Positions 4,961 to 7,068 of a stretch of DNA of 7,068 bases are shown piece by piece. Under the pieces are notes generated by a model that saw nothing but the letters and a program-made list of their open reading frames with translations, did not search any database and was not told the DNA's origin. The position numbers and the translations under genes were made by a program. The DNA lies in assembly GCA_934678915.1 (NCBI GenBank), contig CAKUSF010000113.1, forward strand, positions 1 through 7,068, written 5' to 3'. Numbering within the stretch: the first letter of the stretch is position 1; the number at the start of each line of letters is the position of its first letter. The DNA comes from an uncultured Bacteroidales bacterium. GTDB taxonomy: Bacteria > Bacteroidota > Bacteroidia > Bacteroidales > UBA932.

Positions 4961-7068
4961 TTATACCAATCCGGCTCCGTGACAATTCTTGTATTTCTTG
5001 CCGGATCCACAAGGACATGGGTCATTACGACCGATTTTCTTGTCCACATGGATAGGAGTCCTAGCTTTCTGTTCTCCGTTAGTGGAGAGATCGTTGCGCT
5101 GAGTCCTCATGTTGCTCATGTCCTGACTTCTTGGAGCCTGAGCCGGGCGAGCTTCGCTATCTTCACGGAGAGGAACGAAAGCCCTAAGGAGGAATGAAAG
5201 AACATCCTTGTTTAGTTCCTCAAGCATGGTAGCAAAGAGGTTGTAGCTCTCCAACTTGTACACAACAAGAGGATCCTTCTGCTCGTAGGCAGCGTTCTGC
5301 ACGCTCTGGCGAAGGTCATCCATGTCACGAAGATGCTGCTTCCAGTGTTCATCAATCTGATAGAGAATGATCGAACGGCTGAGAGCCTTGGCGATTTCCT
5401 TACCCTGAGTGTTGTACGCTTTCTCAAGATCAACGCTGAGGGTCAGCATCTTACGACCATCGGAAATAGGAATAGCGATGTTCTTGTACATGTTGCCCTG
5501 CTTCTCGAAGATCATCTTGATGAACGGATAGACCTTCTCTGCGAGGGTGTTCATCCTACGCTCATAGACAGCTTGCATCTGTTTGCAAAGTGCGTCAGTA
5601 AGTTGGTCTCCCTTAGCATTCGAGTAGAATTTCTCATCAAATCCGAGGTCGATAGACAGTTGAGCCATCACATATTCCTCAAAATCCTGATAAGACATTC
5701 CCTCAGCGCGACCAGCGATGATGGAAGCTGAGTCGATCATCATGTTCCGAACATCAATCTCAATTCTTTCTCCAGAGAGAGCGTTGCGCCTTCTAGCATA
5801 GACCGCTTCACGCTGGTAGTTCATCACATCGTCATATTCAAGGAGTCTCTTTCGGATTCCGAAGTTGTTCTCCTCAACTTTTCTTTGAGCGTTCTCAATT
5901 GACTTAGAGAGCATTCCGCTCACTAGAGCCTCATCATCAGCCATTCCGAGCTTGTCAACCACTCCCGCGATTCTCTCAGAACCGAACAGACGCATCAACT
6001 TGTCCTCAAGGGAAACATAGAAAGCAGAAGAACCAGGGTCTCCCTGACGTCCAGCACGACCTCTGAGCTGGCGGTCCACACGGCGGCTATCATGCCTTTC
6101 CGTACCGATGATTGCCAGACCTCCGGCCTTCTTTACCTCAGGAGAAAGCTTGATGTCGGTTCCACGACCGGCCATGTTTGTGGCGATGGTAACAGTGCTT
6201 GAGAGACCGGCCTGGGCAACGATCTCTGCCTCTCTAGCATGTTCCTTGGCATTGAGGACATTGTGCTTGATGCCCCTCATGCGAAGCATACGGCTCAGGA
6301 GTTCGGATGTCTCAACATCAGTCGTACCCACAAGAACCGGACGTCCTTTCGAAATAAGTTCCTCTACCTTATTAATTACAGCAGTGTATTTCGCTTTCTT
6401 CGTCTTATAAATAAGGTCATCTTGGTCGTCCCTGATGACTGGACGGTTCGTAGGAATGACAACGACATCCAATTTGTAGATTGACCAGAACTCACCTGCC
6501 TCAGTCTCAGCGGTACCTGTCATACCAGCTAACTTATGGTACATTCTGAAATAGTTCTGAAGAGTAACCGTTGCGAAAGTCTGTGTAGCCGCCTCAACCT
6601 TTACATTCTCCTTAGCCTCAACCGCCTGATGGAGTCCATCACTCCAACGACGTCCTTCCATGATACGGCCTGTCTGCTCGTCCACGATCTTGACCTTGTT
6701 GTCAATCACAATGTAGTCAACATCCTTCTGGAACATGGCGTAGGCCTTAAGAAGCTGGATGACTGTGTGGACGCGTTCGCTCTTAAGAGAATAATCCTCC
6801 ATGAGGGCATCTTTCTTCTCCTGCTTCTCTTCAGCAGAAAGTTCTGTGTTCTTCTGGATCTCAGCAATCTGGCTTCCAACATCAGGTAGGACGAAGAAGT
6901 CCGGATTAGAAACTGTATTGGCTAGCAGATCATGACCCTTGTCGGTCATGTCAACGGAATGCTGCTGCTCACTGATCACGAAATACAGTTCGTCAGTGAC
7001 AACGTGCATTTCTCGCTCGTTGTCCTGCATGTAATAGTTCTCAGCCTTCTGCATCAGCTGCTTCATAC
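4961..7068 (-). CDS. secA: SecA preprotein translocase ATPase (C-terminal ~702 codons, 5' end outside window)
   Basis: SecA is the ATP-driven motor that pushes unfolded preproteins through the SecYEG channel; it is cytosolic and membrane-peripheral. The window holds 701 full residues plus a partial codon; I estimate roughly 400 N-terminal residues, including Walker A and the DEAD box, lie beyond base 7068. The Met at 7066 is therefore internal, not the start. Numbering from it, visible features are the end of the preprotein-binding region ([18 protein letters not shown], 127-144) and GMTGTAETE (181-189). The second motor domain follows, with NMAGRGTDI (297-305) and [14 protein letters not shown] (332-345). 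The helical scaffold/wing region includes [12 protein letters not shown] (409-420) and [12 protein letters not shown] (572-583). The C-terminal zinc SEC-C motif has C684, C686, C695 and H696. Between about 636 and 675 lies a low-complexity linker. The insert-rich segment at about 55-105 ([13 protein letters not shown]...) resembles Bacteroidetes SecA from recall. The frame is uninterrupted. Confidence 0.97.
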   Translation of the reverse strand, partial: MKQLMQKAENYYMQDNEREMHVVTDELYFVISEQQHSVDMTDKGHDLLANTVSNPDFFVLPDVGSQIAEIQKNTELSAEEKQEKKDALMEDYSLKSERVHTVIQLLKAYAMFQKDVDYIVIDNKVKIVDEQTGRIMEGRRWSDGLHQAVEAKENVKVEAATQTFATVTLQNYFRMYHKLAGMTGTAETEAGEFWSIYKLDVVVIPTNRPVIRDDQDDLIYKTKKAKYTAVINKVEELISKGRPVLVGTTDVETSELLSRMLRMRGIKHNVLNAKEHAREAEIVAQAGLSSTVTIATNMAGRGTDIKLSPEVKKAGGLAIIGTERHDSRRVDRQLRGRAGRQGDPGSSAFYVSLEDKLMRLFGSERIAGVVDKLGMADDEALVSGMLSKSIENAQRKVEENNFGIRKRLLEYDDVMNYQREAVYARRRNALSGERIEIDVRNMMIDSASIIAGRAEGMSYQDFEEYVMAQLSIDLGFDEKFYSNAKGDQLTDALCKQMQAVYERRMNTLAEKVYPFIKMIFEKQGNMYKNIAIPISDGRKMLTLSVDLEKAYNTQGKEIAKALSRSIILYQIDEHWKQHLRDMDDLRQSVQNAAYEQKDPLVVYKLESYNLFATMLEELNKDVLSFLLRAFVPLREDSEARPAQAPRSQDMSNMRTQRNDLSTNGEQKARTPIHVDKKIGRNDPCPCGSGKKYKNCHGAGLV

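Noticed and set aside
5948..5958. GAGCTTGTCAA inside secA, matching the palindromic repeat core at 10 of 11 bases
   Set aside because: There are no inverted arms around it, and it encodes a conserved SecA segment (VDKLG), so the match is best explained by chance.
7064..7066. ATG at the right edge taken as the secA start
   Set aside because: The sequence that follows is internal to SecA, the N-terminal motor motifs are missing, and the frame is open to the window edge. This is a truncation by the window, not a short SecA.

Overview
The window looks like chromosomal DNA of a Bacteroidota member, probably Bacteroidales-like. The SecA and EttA tails read as that lineage, most genes lack a convincing Shine-Dalgarno sequence, and several starts are preceded by matches to the Bacteroidetes -7 promoter box (TAnnTTTG). 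The lineage is inferred from recall of these families, not from a search. Both window edges cut through genes. There are no tRNA, rRNA or CRISPR features and no gene-free stretch longer than about 140 bases.

Layout. (1) 1-330 (+) is the C-terminal end of the ABC-F translation factor EttA. (2) 401-577 (+) is a complete 58-residue rubredoxin. (3) 578-690 is a convergent intergenic region. It holds a 23-nt palindromic repeat and a strong bidirectional hairpin terminator whose loop looks like a decayed copy of the same repeat. (4) 691-2028 (-) is a flavoprotein of the HI0933/BaiN family. It carries an in-frame insert of about 26 codons made of two inverted copies of that repeat. (5) 2029-2169 is a divergent promoter region. 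(6) 2170-3546 (+) is a MATE multidrug/cation antiporter, followed after 4 nt by 3551-4396 (+), a DUF3737 protein that forms a nine-coil beta-helix-like repeat. These two probably form an operon. (7) 4393-4890 (-) is a bactofilin whose stop codon overlaps the DUF3737 stop codon. (8) 4914-4940 is a strong terminator. (9) 4961-7068 (-) is the C-terminal ~700 residues of SecA, ending in an intact zinc-binding SEC-C motif.

The genes are mainly housekeeping (translation control, electron carrier, secretion motor, cytoskeletal polymer) plus one small transport operon. They do not form one pathway. The most interesting feature is the family of short palindromes with a conserved core (GAGCTTGTCGA). 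Three clear copies, and probably a fourth, lie within 1 kb. Their arms covary so that the stem is kept, and two of them are translated inside a conserved enzyme without breaking its frame. This resembles REP/BIME or Rickettsia palindromic elements more than random sequence.
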